Part shown: one piece after another, positions 1 through 6,618 of the stretch
Layout of the letters: each line of letters starts with the position of its first letter
Position numbering within the stretch: position 1 is the first letter of the stretch
Source of the DNA: Thoreauomyces humboldtii
Taxonomy: Eukaryota > Chytridiomycota > Chytridiomycetes > Spizellomycetales > Powellomycetaceae
NCBI GenBank assembly: GCA_027596035.1
Contig: JADGJA010000700.1
Location: 1 to 12,227, forward strand
Direction of reading: 5' to 3'
Length of the DNA: 12,227 bases
Program-made: the position numbers and the translations under genes
The notes under the pieces: generated by a model
Seen by the model: only the letters and a program-made list of their open reading frames with translations
What the model was told of the DNA's origin: nothing
Database searches by the model: none

Positions 1-1
1 G

Positions 2-649
2 GACGAGTTGGATGACAAACTCGTCGATTATCAGCGTTTACGTGAATCCAGGGACAGGGACTGGCTGAAGATAGTCCCGAAGCGATACGCAAAGGTCGCT
101 ACTTTGGCGAGAGACTTCCTTCTGAAGAGCCAGGATGCGCAGAAGGCGTATTTTGATCGATCCTGTGAAGAACAAGTCTTCAAGGAAGGGGATCAAGTCC
201 TGCTGAACCGAGATGGTATCGTGATCGAGGGCGTCACCGGACTCAACGAGAAACTCGCTGAGTGCTGGATCGGTCCATTCACCATCTCAGAAAAGGGCGA
301 ACATCCAGATACTTACAAACTGGAACTGTCGTACCAATGGAGAAAGCTCCATCCGGTATTCCATACCCGCATCCTGAAGCCTTACATCGAACCCACTCGC
401 AGTCGACATCGGAAACCAATAGTGGTTCCCGAGCCAGTGGTGATCGAGGGCCAGCGTTATGATGAGATCGAGAAGATCATCGCAGAAAAGACGCTGAGGG
501 GAATTCCTCACTATAATGTGGTTTGGAAAGGATATGGATCCCACGAGAACACTTGGGAGCAGGCCAAGAACCTCGACGCTGAGTCTCTATTCATATGGAA
601 CTCGCGCCTGAAAGGTGCTAAAGAAAGGGGGAAGAAGAAGCGGAAATAA
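2..649 (+). CDS. Ty3/gypsy chromovirus pol polyprotein, 3' end (integrase C-terminus plus chromodomain), partial
   Basis: The frame is open from the first bases of the window to a TAA at 647-649, so the gene continues upstream and only about the last 215 residues are seen. The first part has the integrase C-terminal pattern of gypsy elements: FKEGDQVLL (about residues 58-66), then the GPF of a GPY/F module (WIGPFTI), then KLHPVFHTRILKPY. Around residues 150-200 there is a chromodomain: a YDEIEKII strand, VVWKGYG, and ENTWEQAKNL, which keeps the aromatic residues expected in the methyl-lysine pocket. The tail is very lysine-rich (KGAKERGKKKRK). In chromoviruses this domain steers integration to marked chromatin. 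The purine-rich run at about 619-645 could hold the polypurine tract of the element, but I could not define an LTR. The reading frame seen here is intact. Confidence 0.92.
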   Translation, partial: DELDDKLVDYQRLRESRDRDWLKIVPKRYAKVATLARDFLLKSQDAQKAYFDRSCEEQVFKEGDQVLLNRDGIVIEGVTGLNEKLAECWIGPFTISEKGEHPDTYKLELSYQWRKLHPVFHTRILKPYIEPTRSRHRKPIVVPEPVVIEGQRYDEIEKIIAEKTLRGIPHYNVVWKGYGSHENTWEQAKNLDAESLFIWNSRLKGAKERGKKKRK

Positions 650-704
650 TAAAAAGAGTACCCATCTGACCTGTTTAGACCTTTCAAACAATGTTATAAG
701 TCAT

Positions 705-1514
705 TTAATAAACAGAATCTTGACTTTGAGAGAGAATTGTTGATTTGTTCACAAATTGACAGAACACCTCGAGTTGAGCACTTTGGTGGTTACGAGAACT
801 TCTCGCTCCCCAATTCCACACCAGACTATACAACGCTGTAAGCGCGGTCAAACCGGTCTCGGAAGACATCAGAGAGGGGTTGAGGGACGGCGTATGCTCC
901 GTCTCTCTAGAATAGATTAAGGATGAAGGACAAATTAATGACTTATTACCAAAAGTACTAATGGCAAGCGTAACCTTACCAGCCTGTTCTTTGAGGAAAC
1001 AGTCCTCGTGCAGGTCGGAACGCCTCCATGCGATGAATCGGTAGTCTGTTCCAATGGAATCACAGAAGGTGATACAAGACTTGCGTAGACGGGCGAGCAT
1101 GACTTGGTCTGCGCGATCTTGTAACATTCCTCTGCAGAAGACGAGCCAAACCTCGTGATCCAGAGAGATAAGCCGGTCACGGATTACCGCGAGTTGGTGA
1201 CCGATGTTCACAGCAACGGTTGTGGGCGGCCAGGGCGCATCGGGAAAACACGCCGGAGGGTCATCTCGAAGAGCGAGACCCATGTTGAAGACTACACCCG
1301 GAGGTGGAGTCGCAGCATACGGGGTGGGATACTCCGGGTGGTCATGACCAGCAGTCGGGGCTGCCCAAAGAGAACCGGGTAGTTCGGTGGACGGCCAGCG
1401 CACAGAGTTGTGTAGAAGGTCGTAATCAGCCTCGATCTCTTTGGAACCAAGACGACGGACCTTGCACTGGTTGCTGGACTCGTACGAGAGTTGAGAGTAG
1501 TTGGAAGGTTGCAT
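705..1514 (-). CDS. Unrecognised ORF, 269 residues, with its own TATA box
   Basis: This is a long minus-strand frame. It also has an upstream Met (1592), but I chose the Met at 1514 because a TATATA box lies about 50 bases upstream of it, which puts a normal transcription start just ahead of this ATG. The protein begins MQPSNYSQLSYES, has a Pro/Ala-rich middle (YAATPPPG), and then a more ordered stretch of charged and hydrophobic residues (for example DHEVWLVFCRGMLQDRADQ and DYRFIAWRRSDLHED). I recognise no domain. The last 60 residues are Ser-rich and look less protein-like, and its stop overlaps the AATAAA of the neighbouring chromovirus. It lies antisense to that element, within or next to its presumed LTR, so it may be a fragment of another repeat or a chance ORF. 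Confidence 0.33.
   Translation of the reverse strand: MQPSNYSQLSYESSNQCKVRRLGSKEIEADYDLLHNSVRWPSTELPGSLWAAPTAGHDHPEYPTPYAATPPPGVVFNMGLALRDDPPACFPDAPWPPTTVAVNIGHQLAVIRDRLISLDHEVWLVFCRGMLQDRADQVMLARLRKSCITFCDSIGTDYRFIAWRRSDLHEDCFLKEQAGKVTLAISTFGNKSLICPSSLIYSRETEHTPSLNPSLMSSETGLTALTALYSLVWNWGARSSRNHQSAQLEVFCQFVNKSTILSQSQDSVY
707..712 (+). promoter_or_regulatory. Canonical polyadenylation signal AATAAA
   Basis: AATAAA lies 58 bases after the chromovirus pol stop codon. It is well placed to end that transcript, and would then lie inside the 3' LTR if one is present. No matching second LTR is in the window, so the LTR edges cannot be fixed. Confidence 0.45.
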
Positions 1515-1562
1515 GATTGATGAGTGTGTGATGAGCTGGCACCGAGAAGATCTCGTACCAGC

Positions 1563-1569
1563 TATATAT
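1563..1569 (-). promoter_or_regulatory. TATA box for the minus-strand ORF at 705-1514
   Basis: The minus strand reads ATATATA here, about 50 bases upstream of the ATG at 1514. A start site about 30 bases downstream would give a leader of roughly 20 bases. Inferred from position only. Confidence 0.35.
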
Positions 1570-1592
1570 CCTAACTCATCAGGATCCGGCAC

Positions 1593-1926
1593 TCCACTAC
1601 AAACTGGAGGTCCTGAGAAACAGGAGCACTCCTAGAGACCAGATCCGAGTAGGTTTCCCCTGAGAAACAGGTTTACTACTCGGAAAGGCACTGTACGAAC
1701 AATGGCAAGGTCATTGGGCAGTGTACGGATCAAAGGCAGGGCTATTTGCACTCTTGGAGCCTCTCGCTATTTAAAGCTTGATGGGTCGAGGCTGAGGGGG
1801 CCGTGGTATGCCAATGGCATTCGTACTAAGTCATTTCGACAGTGTTTCATTTAAGGTACTTAACCCTGGATTAGGCCGGAACGGCGGTACAGCCTGAGGG
1901 TCAGCCCTCGGTCTAAGGAGAGTTCC
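1593..1926. repeat. Non-coding stretch with short direct and inverted repeats
   Basis: No convincing gene is seen. The 13-mer CCTGAGAAACAGG occurs twice (1612-1624 and 1659-1671); each copy is itself a small CCTG/CAGG hairpin. GGCACTGTACG and GGCAGTGTACG recur about 31 bases apart near 1687 and 1718, enclosing the inverted pair CAATG/CATTG. Such nested short repeats are common in LTRs and other repeat-derived DNA. I could not assign a family. Confidence 0.35.
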
Positions 1927-2538
1927 TTAAGCAACGTCATCGAGATGACTACAGGTGATTCGTTTGTGAGGATAGTGGCTATGCGGCACGGCGTGGTGGC
2001 TGGAGTGATGCCCAGGGGACTCTCTCCTCTGCCGCGGCAGGGAGCTGACGATGCCATGCAGTCCGAAGCCGTGCGCAACATATATCGGCTTCCGCAGACA
2101 CAACAAGCTGGAGTGTTGTAGAAGAGCAGCCAGTTTCATCTTCTGAGCGACGGACGCATAGCGAGAATAGTCGTGGCAGCGCGCCTCACAGAGCTGGAAT
2201 GTCAAGAGTTCCGCGTGGTCACCGGCGAGAGATTTCACGGCCTGCCGCTGGTAGCTGAGGCAGGGCTTCCCTTCATGAGCAGGAGTTCCTCTTTTCAAAC
2301 CATCCTCAACGTTCAGCACGCGTGCGGCGCCAACAACTGTCATATGACAATGGGCCGGATGAGGAGGCAGGAGCGACTGGGGTCTGCCAGCCAGTCCGAT
2401 ATATGGCAACATGGCAACAGACAAGAGTTCGTGATAAATCTGCACAGCGTTGCCACAGCGGCTGCATTGCCCCGTCTTGTGCAAGAAGTGGACTAGCATG
2501 CTGGCGTCGTAGCCCTTCACCCAGCCATTGCCAGCCAT
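1927..2538 (-). CDS. Weak hypothetical ORF, about 203 residues
   Basis: An open minus-strand frame whose first ATG is at 2538 (the open frame runs a little further up). It contains a CSRCGN motif and is rich in Cys, His and Pro, but I recognise no domain. Other frames on both strands of this GC-rich stretch also stay open for 100 to 160 codons, so openness alone is poor evidence. There is no clear TATA box. It could be a degraded transposon fragment or chance. Confidence 0.2.
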   Translation of the reverse strand: MAGNGWVKGYDASMLVHFLHKTGQCSRCGNAVQIYHELLSVAMLPYIGLAGRPQSLLPPHPAHCHMTVVGAARVLNVEDGLKRGTPAHEGKPCLSYQRQAVKSLAGDHAELLTFQLCEARCHDYSRYASVAQKMKLAALLQHSSLLCLRKPIYVAHGFGLHGIVSSLPRQRRESPGHHSSHHAVPHSHYPHKRITCSHLDDVA

Positions 2539-2664
2539 TGGGACGCAGACTGATGGAATTGGAGGGCACGGGCACCGCCAGGGCTCGCAGAGCAACGGCT
2601 AGCAGTTGGAAGGACAGTGGCTGGGTCGGACAGCGAGGGTTCTGGGTCAGATAGAGCTGAATAC

Positions 2665-3381
2665 ATGATTGCTGCCGTAAGACCTGGCACGTTCTTGGGA
2701 GACGTTCTTGCAAAAATCTGCAACCCATATGTTCAATCTCTTCACGAGCTCCTCGAAGAAAAGAAAAGAGATCTTGAACCACGTTTGTCAGAGTGGGACA
2801 TGATGAAACTGCAGATTAAAGCAATAGTACAGCAGCTACAGGAGCGGCAGCATCTTTTAGAACAGCGTTCACAACTCCAGATGATGGGAGTCTCAGAACC
2901 CGGACGAATTGCAGCACCAACAATAGCGCAAATCCTCCCTCCTAACACTAACACCACGCTTGAAGCAGCTCACCCTGCGACTGGATTGCCGGTGAGGCAT
3001 GCGCCACAAACCGTAGTAGAAACCGTCACACCGTCTATGGCGCCGGTCGCAACATTTCCCGTCGTAGCTGTTGTTGCGCCACAGCCTGTCCCACCCTCTG
3101 TGGCGCCGGTTGCACGGTTACCCGTTGCACCTATTGTTGCGCCACAGACTGTCGCACCCTCTGTGGCGCCGGTCGCACCGTTACCCGTCGCACCTATTGT
3201 TGCGCCACAGACTGTCGCACCCTCTGTGGCGCCGGTGGGGAAAGGAAAAAAACGGGAACGCTCGTCTGGCTCGTCCTCATCGTCGGAAAGCGAAAACAAG
3301 AGAGAGAATCCTGCAAAGAAAGCCAAGATACATCCGGATTTCGATCCCAGCAATTGGGTGAACGGAATGGAGAAAGTCTAG
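2665..3381 (+). CDS. Coiled-coil, Ala/Pro/Val-repeat protein with nuclear localisation signal, unrecognised
   Basis: The first ATG in this frame is at 2665, giving 238 residues. The frame is open back to a TGA at 2551, so an upstream exon or a non-ATG start cannot be excluded. Residues about 20-75 are strongly charged and heptad-like (HELLEEKKRDLEPRLSEW, then IVQQLQERQHLLEQRSQL), predicting a coiled coil. A long low-complexity region follows, made of 21-residue units of the type APQTVAPSVAPV. The C-terminus is a Ser/acidic run (GSSSSSESE) and a basic cluster (GKKRER, then NPAKKAKIHP) that looks like a nuclear localisation signal. I do not recognise the family. It points toward the viral block and lies 140 bp from it, so it could be a viral nuclear protein, a transposon ORF or a host gene. 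The reading frame is intact, unlike most of its right-hand neighbours. Confidence 0.6.
   Translation: MIAAVRPGTFLGDVLAKICNPYVQSLHELLEEKKRDLEPRLSEWDMMKLQIKAIVQQLQERQHLLEQRSQLQMMGVSEPGRIAAPTIAQILPPNTNTTLEAAHPATGLPVRHAPQTVVETVTPSMAPVATFPVVAVVAPQPVPPSVAPVARLPVAPIVAPQTVAPSVAPVAPLPVAPIVAPQTVAPSVAPVGKGKKRERSSGSSSSSESENKRENPAKKAKIHPDFDPSNWVNGMEKV
3001..3234 (+). repeat. In-frame 63-bp tandem repeat (21-residue Ala/Pro/Val unit), about four copies
   Basis: The start GCGCCACA recurs at 3001, 3076, 3139 and 3202: the last three are exactly 63 bases apart and the first gap is 75. The last two units are nearly identical at DNA level while the first is diverged, so the array seems to have grown recently toward its 3' end. 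All units keep frame. Confidence 0.85.
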
Positions 3382-3448
3382 TTTGCGTTTATGTATCATT
3401 TTAGTAACTTGTATGAAATTGAATTTGTTTACCGTAACTCCGCTATCA

Positions 3449-3470
3449 AAATGTCCAATAGTGGACATTT
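3449..3470. repeat. Perfect 9-bp inverted repeat with 4-base loop
   Basis: AAATGTCCA, loop ATAG, TGGACATTT. It lies 68 bases past the stop of the coiled-coil gene and about 50 bases before the end of the small membrane-protein gene on the other strand. It may be a 3' transcript hairpin or a protein-binding palindrome between the two genes. Confidence 0.5.
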
Positions 3471-3520
3471 CTCCAAATGATTCCAGTCACTGTGACGTGC
3501 GTTCCTCCTTGACTATAGAT

Positions 3521-3736
3521 TTAGATAACAAAGCTTTCTTCTATCAATAACTTTTTCCAGTTGCGTTGTATAAAGAGCCTGGGCTTATTATCTAGCCCTC
3601 CTTTAATAAGACACATTTTTAGAATAATGAACAAACAGATTGCTAAAGCCGTCCCGACGAAAATTGTACGGAAATTGTACTCATCTAGATCTATGTACAG
3701 AAAATTGTAAGATTCTATAGTATAATCATGCGCCAT
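3521..3736 (-). CDS. Small single-span membrane protein, 71 residues
   Basis: A short intact frame starting at an ATG at 3736. About 29 mainly polar residues rich in Tyr and Asp are followed by one hydrophobic segment of about 20 residues (TIFVGTALAICLFIILKMCL), then a short basic tail (KPRLFIQRNWKKLL). This predicts one transmembrane helix; the positive residues after the helix suggest the C-terminus faces the cytosol. The ATG overlaps the last 11 bases of the packaging-ATPase frame, in another phase, as expected of a compact viral operon-like cluster. Small membrane proteins are frequent in Polinton-like and adintovirus genomes, but I recognise no family. It is one of the few genes of the block without a visible break. 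Confidence 0.6.
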   Translation of the reverse strand: MAHDYTIESYNFLYIDLDEYNFRTIFVGTALAICLFIILKMCLIKGGLDNKPRLFIQRNWKKLLIEESFVI

Positions 3737-4345
3737 TTGGAGAAGCTGTTTGTCCTATTCGTTCCACTTGTTTGTCGTTGAGTCTATAAATGATATAGTG
3801 GGTTGCACTAACTCTTTGCAATGGTGACATTTGAAGGGCGTCATGAAAGGAACTCATGATGGAAACCCCAAAATGGCAAGCTCTCGAGAACAGAATGTCT
3901 AATGATTGTTTTATGCCAGTTGAGACCGCATCTTCTGTTTGTTGTCGTTGGGGCTTAGAACATTGGATCCGCTGACACGCGCAAGCAGTCCATAGTCATT
4001 GATGACAATTAGCAAGGAGTTGTCCTTGTTGTTAGAATAATGACTTTTCTGTCTTGTGAACAACTCGTTTAAGATGGGATTCCTAACGACATCCGAGAAA
4101 AACACATTATCCTGTTTTCGCGAAGCAGTCCAAGTTGGGTCTTCAATACTGGGAGTGAATACAATAACACACTTGTACGCAGGCACAAGCTTACCCAGCA
4201 TGTGAATCATACACGTCGTCTTGCCTGATCTCGACCATCCAGCAATTATCAAGGAGAAATATTTCTTGAGAAACCCATCAGAAGTTTTATCTTTTATCTT
4301 GACTTGAAATTCCTTTGGAATTTTTGCTTTGGGGATCGATTGCAT
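3726..4345 (-). pseudogene. FtsK/HerA-type viral genome-packaging ATPase, frameshifted
   Basis: The ATG at 4345 opens a 144-residue frame ending at 3911. Residues about 30-47 form the first strand and Walker A loop (GWSRSGKTT, fitting GxxxxGKT). A second hydrophobic strand, LLIVINDYG (about residues 110-118), sits where Walker B should be, with Asn in place of the usual first Asp. The 144-residue product is short for this family. After a single 1-base phase change around 3920-3950, the adjacent frame continues with a typical C-terminal half (LDILFSRACHFGVSIM) to a TGA at 3726-3728, giving a total near the usual 200 or so residues. In adintoviruses, Polintons, virophages and relatives this ATPase pumps DNA into the capsid. 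It faces away from the penton-like gene across a 37-bp gap. The break suggests a decayed copy; an assembly error is possible. Confidence 0.8.
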
Positions 4346-4382
4346 TAATTATTCTCTCCTCCTTTAACTAACAGACAATAAA
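4346..4382. promoter_or_regulatory. 37-bp divergent intergenic region between ATPase and penton-like gene
   Basis: The two start codons point away from each other with only 37 bases between them. It is pyrimidine-rich on the plus strand (CTCTCCTCCTTT) and ends in AATAAA directly before the plus-strand ATG. No clear TATA box is seen for either side. It must hold 5' leaders of both genes, and any promoters here would overlap. Confidence 0.4.
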
Positions 4383-5067
4383 ATGTATCGACAATTGATC
4401 CTCAACAGCGCAACGTTGCCAAAGTTGAACGATTTGAACTTTAGCCTGAATTCTAACATCACTTGCTACGGATTTTGCGTGGTGAGTGTGAATTTTGTTC
4501 AAAATTGGGATTCCACAGACAGTCGCAATGATAAAATTGTTTTCAAAGAGGAAGGGGGAGCATCGTTAACGGCTGCTTTAGCCGTTGGCACTTATGATTT
4601 GACAAGCATCCTTCAAGTCATTGCCAACTCAATGTCCGCAGTTGGATCGCAACAATATAGTGCGACATATAATGCCGCCACACGTCGACTGTCAATCGTT
4701 GGTTCTAATGGACCATTCCAAATTCTGAACAGTGCCAATGGCAGTACATCCTTTTTGCAGCTCGGTATTTCCCAAACATCTGAGTCAAACATCTGAGTCA
4801 ACTAGTTACCAAGAGGAAGATATCGATTTCGGAAATTTCTACAGTCACAATTTCATGATGGCTTACTCTTGGAAATCGAACAATGAAGATGACACTTTGT
4901 GCTTGAGCCGCATCGGGACTGATGGAAACTTGCGCTGGATCACCACTCACGATCCAGTCAACGCACCTTCCATGAGTGTGCCTTTGCTAACAACTGTGTA
5001 CACTGAGAGAACCTTGCTTATCGGTGCTTCGATGCAATCAAGATATATTTTCTCAAGTTACAAGTAA
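4383..5067 (+). pseudogene. Penton-like / minor capsid-like structural protein, broken by a 13-bp duplication
   Basis: The ATG at 4383 opens a 137-residue frame with the pattern common in minor capsid or penton-like proteins of Polinton-like viruses and large DNA viruses: a Gly-Thr-Tyr turn (ALAVGTYDLTSILQVI), then YSATYNAATRRLSI, a short strand, and LQLGIS. The frame stops at 4796 inside the second copy of a 13-bp tandem duplication. The remainder lies in the next phase and runs to a stop at 5065-5067 (for example NFMMAYSWKSN, then a hydrophobic ending). Discounting one copy, the whole gene would code for about 223 residues, a size fitting a single jelly-roll penton. The family call rests on pattern, length and the neighbouring ATPase, not on a search. 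Confidence 0.6.
4773..4798 (+). repeat. 13-bp tandem duplication that breaks the penton-like gene
   Basis: CAAACATCTGAGT is present twice in a row (4773-4785 and 4786-4798) with no mismatch. The extra 13 bases change the phase and create the TGA at 4794-4796. Identity of the copies implies a recent event. Confidence 0.95.
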
Positions 5068-5095
5068 AACTAAACAAAACACTACAGGACCTAAA

Positions 5096-5197
5096 ATGCC
5101 TAAAAGCCAAGTTTACACTACTAAAGGAAAGCCAAAGAAGGGAGTCGTACGGCCCCAATTGCATGCATTCCTTTTTAAGAAGAAAGGTGCCAAGTAA
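5096..5197 (+). CDS. Lysine-rich 33-residue peptide
   Basis: A short complete frame (ATG 5096, TAA 5195-5197), 28 bases after the penton-like gene on the same strand. It has ten lysines and one arginine in 33 residues, in clusters such as KGKPKKG and KKKGAK, with an aromatic/hydrophobic HAFLF patch near the end. Size and charge recall the small DNA-condensing core peptides of adenoviruses (pX/mu) and the pX-like ORFs of adintoviruses; this is analogy, since so short a basic peptide carries little family signal. It could also be chance, but the TAAAATG start, tight spacing and matching strand favour a gene. Confidence 0.5.
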   Translation: MPKSQVYTTKGKPKKGVVRPQLHAFLFKKKGAK

Positions 5198-5261
5198 AAT
5201 GTGGAAAATGATAAAGCTTCAGTTTATATATTGAATCCCTCGAGAAACGTATCTGACTTGG

Positions 5262-5492
5262 CTAATCCAAGTACGTTGCAGGCTTCTTTCCTTTGGTCAA
5301 AGGGGTCAAAACTCTGACTGGAATGCTATTTGACCTAGGTGGCCCTCTTTTTTTCCTTTCGACGTTCCTTCCAGGAGCAACTCCCAACGGATCTGTAACC
5401 ATTTCAGAAGGATTGCTTCCAAATATGTTTGAAGCGCGTATATCAGATCCAAACGGACTGTTATCTGCGATTTGTTGTTTTGGTGCTTGCAT
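5262..5492 (-). CDS. Small basic protein, 76 residues, unrecognised
   Basis: A complete minus-strand frame from ATG 5492 to TAG at 5262-5264. The first half is polar with Gly/Ser/Asn (SNIFGSNPSEM); the second is basic with a KKRG cluster (RNVERKKRGPPR) and a KGKKP motif near the end. It begins 9 bases after the stop of the upstream 100-residue frame, in the same phase, with two in-frame stops (TAA, TAG) between. The two proteins share a loose A-x-x-[IM]-F-G-x-N motif, so they might be related or one gene split by stops. A DNA-binding or core-protein role is a guess from charge. It converges on the 33-residue peptide gene, with 64 bases between the stops. Confidence 0.45.
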   Translation of the reverse strand: MQAPKQQIADNSPFGSDIRASNIFGSNPSEMVTDPLGVAPGRNVERKKRGPPRSNSIPVRVLTPLTKGKKPATYLD

Positions 5493-5501
5493 CCGCTATA
5501 A

Positions 5502-5804
5502 TTAATCTTCCGCCTTCCTTTTCAAAACGTTATGTTGGGATCCAACAACATTGCCTCCGAACATATCATTCGCCGAGGATGGCGGCTGTACACGTTTGAT
5601 GGTCTGCATCCCAACATCGTCGAGTGAACGCTTTCTCTTGGTGCCGCAAAATATGTCTTGCTGTTTAGCTTCTGGATCTGTATACCGATTGGAAGCGTCG
5701 GTCATTCTTTGCTTGCGGACCATACTGCCATTAGGTAGATCTGGAAACGCATCTGTAAATGTTCGCTTGGTACCCCGAGCTACGAACGGCACTTGACTAC
5801 TCAT
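5502..5804 (-). CDS. Basic protein with NLS-like clusters, 100 residues (possibly the 3' part of the gene at 5837-6599)
   Basis: From ATG 5804 to TAA at 5502-5504. It carries repeated basic clusters: GTKRTF near the start, GTKRKRS in the middle and LKRKAED at the end, all of the kind used as nuclear localisation signals. The same phase stays open for about 30 codons upstream of this ATG and reads as a Pro/Thr/Ser-rich linker (TPPNTPTSPVS), which has normal protein character. I therefore think it more likely to be the C-terminal part of the larger minus-strand gene, separated from it by a 1-base phase change, than a free-standing gene. No family recognised. Confidence 0.5.
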   Translation of the reverse strand: MSSQVPFVARGTKRTFTDAFPDLPNGSMVRKQRMTDASNRYTDPEAKQQDIFCGTKRKRSLDDVGMQTIKRVQPPSSANDMFGGNVVGSQHNVLKRKAED

Positions 5805-5836
5805 GCTGACAGGACTCGTTGGCGTGTTTGGAGGCG

Positions 5837-6599
5837 TTAAAGGTACGGAGAAGATCTGGTCAGGTCCGCTTGATCGATTTGCTTGTAGAATTTAGTGCAA
5901 TCCAATTCTGTTGATGTCTTACGCTTTTTTCCAGCAACTAGTGTCACGGGGACGACTTTTTCGACTTTTAGTCGACATTTCGACACCACTATTGGTGACA
6001 TTATCAACACAATTACTTTCAAGAACAGTGTGCCCAGTTGGTGAATTTGGCTTATCAGGTAACGTTGGGTCCGCATCACGAAGAACCGTTCGTGTTGAAT
6101 CTCCAATGAACTGATTTTGCTGCATGCAAATGTATCCGGATTGGTGAAAGATCACATTGCTCCCATCGCTCTCTGTTTTTGTTGAAGCAGCGGCAACAGT
6201 GACCGGTCTGTTTCGGCAAGGAAACAAATTTCCAGAATCGAGTTCATCAAAGTACTGTTTGTTGGCTTTGTAATTTTCCACAGCCTGCAGCGCTTCGACT
6301 GCATCCTTAGCCACTTTGCTTTGGTAAGGACCTGCTTGCAACTTGAACGGACTGTCAGCTGTTCCAGGTGTATCGAAAACACCTGGATAATTCTTTTTGC
6401 CAGGGACAACAAAGGATTTATGTGTTAGACGATTCCAAGTTTCAACTGGAGCACCTTGTACAAACCTCAATTGGCGTACATTAATGTTTAAACGGGTTGG
6501 AAGCCGTAAAGCAACGCATTCTGTGTTGGTAATCTGGCAAACGGGTCGTTGTATACTTGTGCCATTGGAGATTGAATTATCTTTATAATAGGTAAACAT
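5837..6599 (-). pseudogene. Unrecognised viral structural-type gene, frameshifted
   Basis: ATG 6599 opens a 226-residue frame ending at 5919. It starts MFTYYKDNSISNGTS, has a region FVVPGKKNYPGVF, a helical stretch (KDAVEALQAVENYKANKQYF, about residues 98-117) and a polar remainder. Its final 20 residues look out of phase, while from about 5990 an adjacent frame carries a better sequence (VEKVVPVTLVAGKKRKTSTE) to a stop at 5837-5839. A second phase change near 5860-5880 leads into the basic protein at 5502-5804. Counted together the gene would span about 365 codons. I cannot name it; by position in a capsid-gene cluster it may be a virion protein. Its start lies only 19 bases from the divergent start at 6619. 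Confidence 0.5.
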
Positions 6600-6618
6600 A
6601 CAAACTTCTCGTCTTGAT
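6580..6618. promoter_or_regulatory. Divergent start region with TATA-like TTTATAATA
   Basis: The ATGs of the minus-strand gene (6599) and the plus-strand gene (6619) are separated by 19 bases. The plus-side TATA-like sequence at about 6581-6589 lies inside the minus-strand coding region, about 30 bases before the plus-strand ATG. Promoter function is inferred. Confidence 0.3.

Noticed and set aside
1593..1926. tRNA or small structured RNA gene
   Set aside because: Short hairpins are present but no cloverleaf, A box or B box could be fitted.
2173..2782. Plus- and minus-strand ORFs of 107-158 residues in the GC-rich region
   Set aside because: They overlap each other in several frames, some begin at non-ATG codons, and none shows a domain.
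2970..3361. ORFs in other frames of the Ala/Pro/Val repeat (96 residues plus, 127 residues minus)
   Set aside because: They are shadows kept open by the 63-bp repeat period and GC-rich composition.
4346..4382. AAAGGAGGAG on the minus strand upstream of the ATPase as a Shine-Dalgarno site (prokaryotic virus)
   Set aside because: Spacing of 12 bases to the ATG is long, no other gene in the block has such a site, and the eukaryotic chromovirus is in the same window.
3726..6599. Programmed ribosomal frameshifting in the ATPase or minus-strand gene
   Set aside because: No convincing slippery heptamer plus downstream structure at the phase changes, and adjacent genes carry plain lesions.
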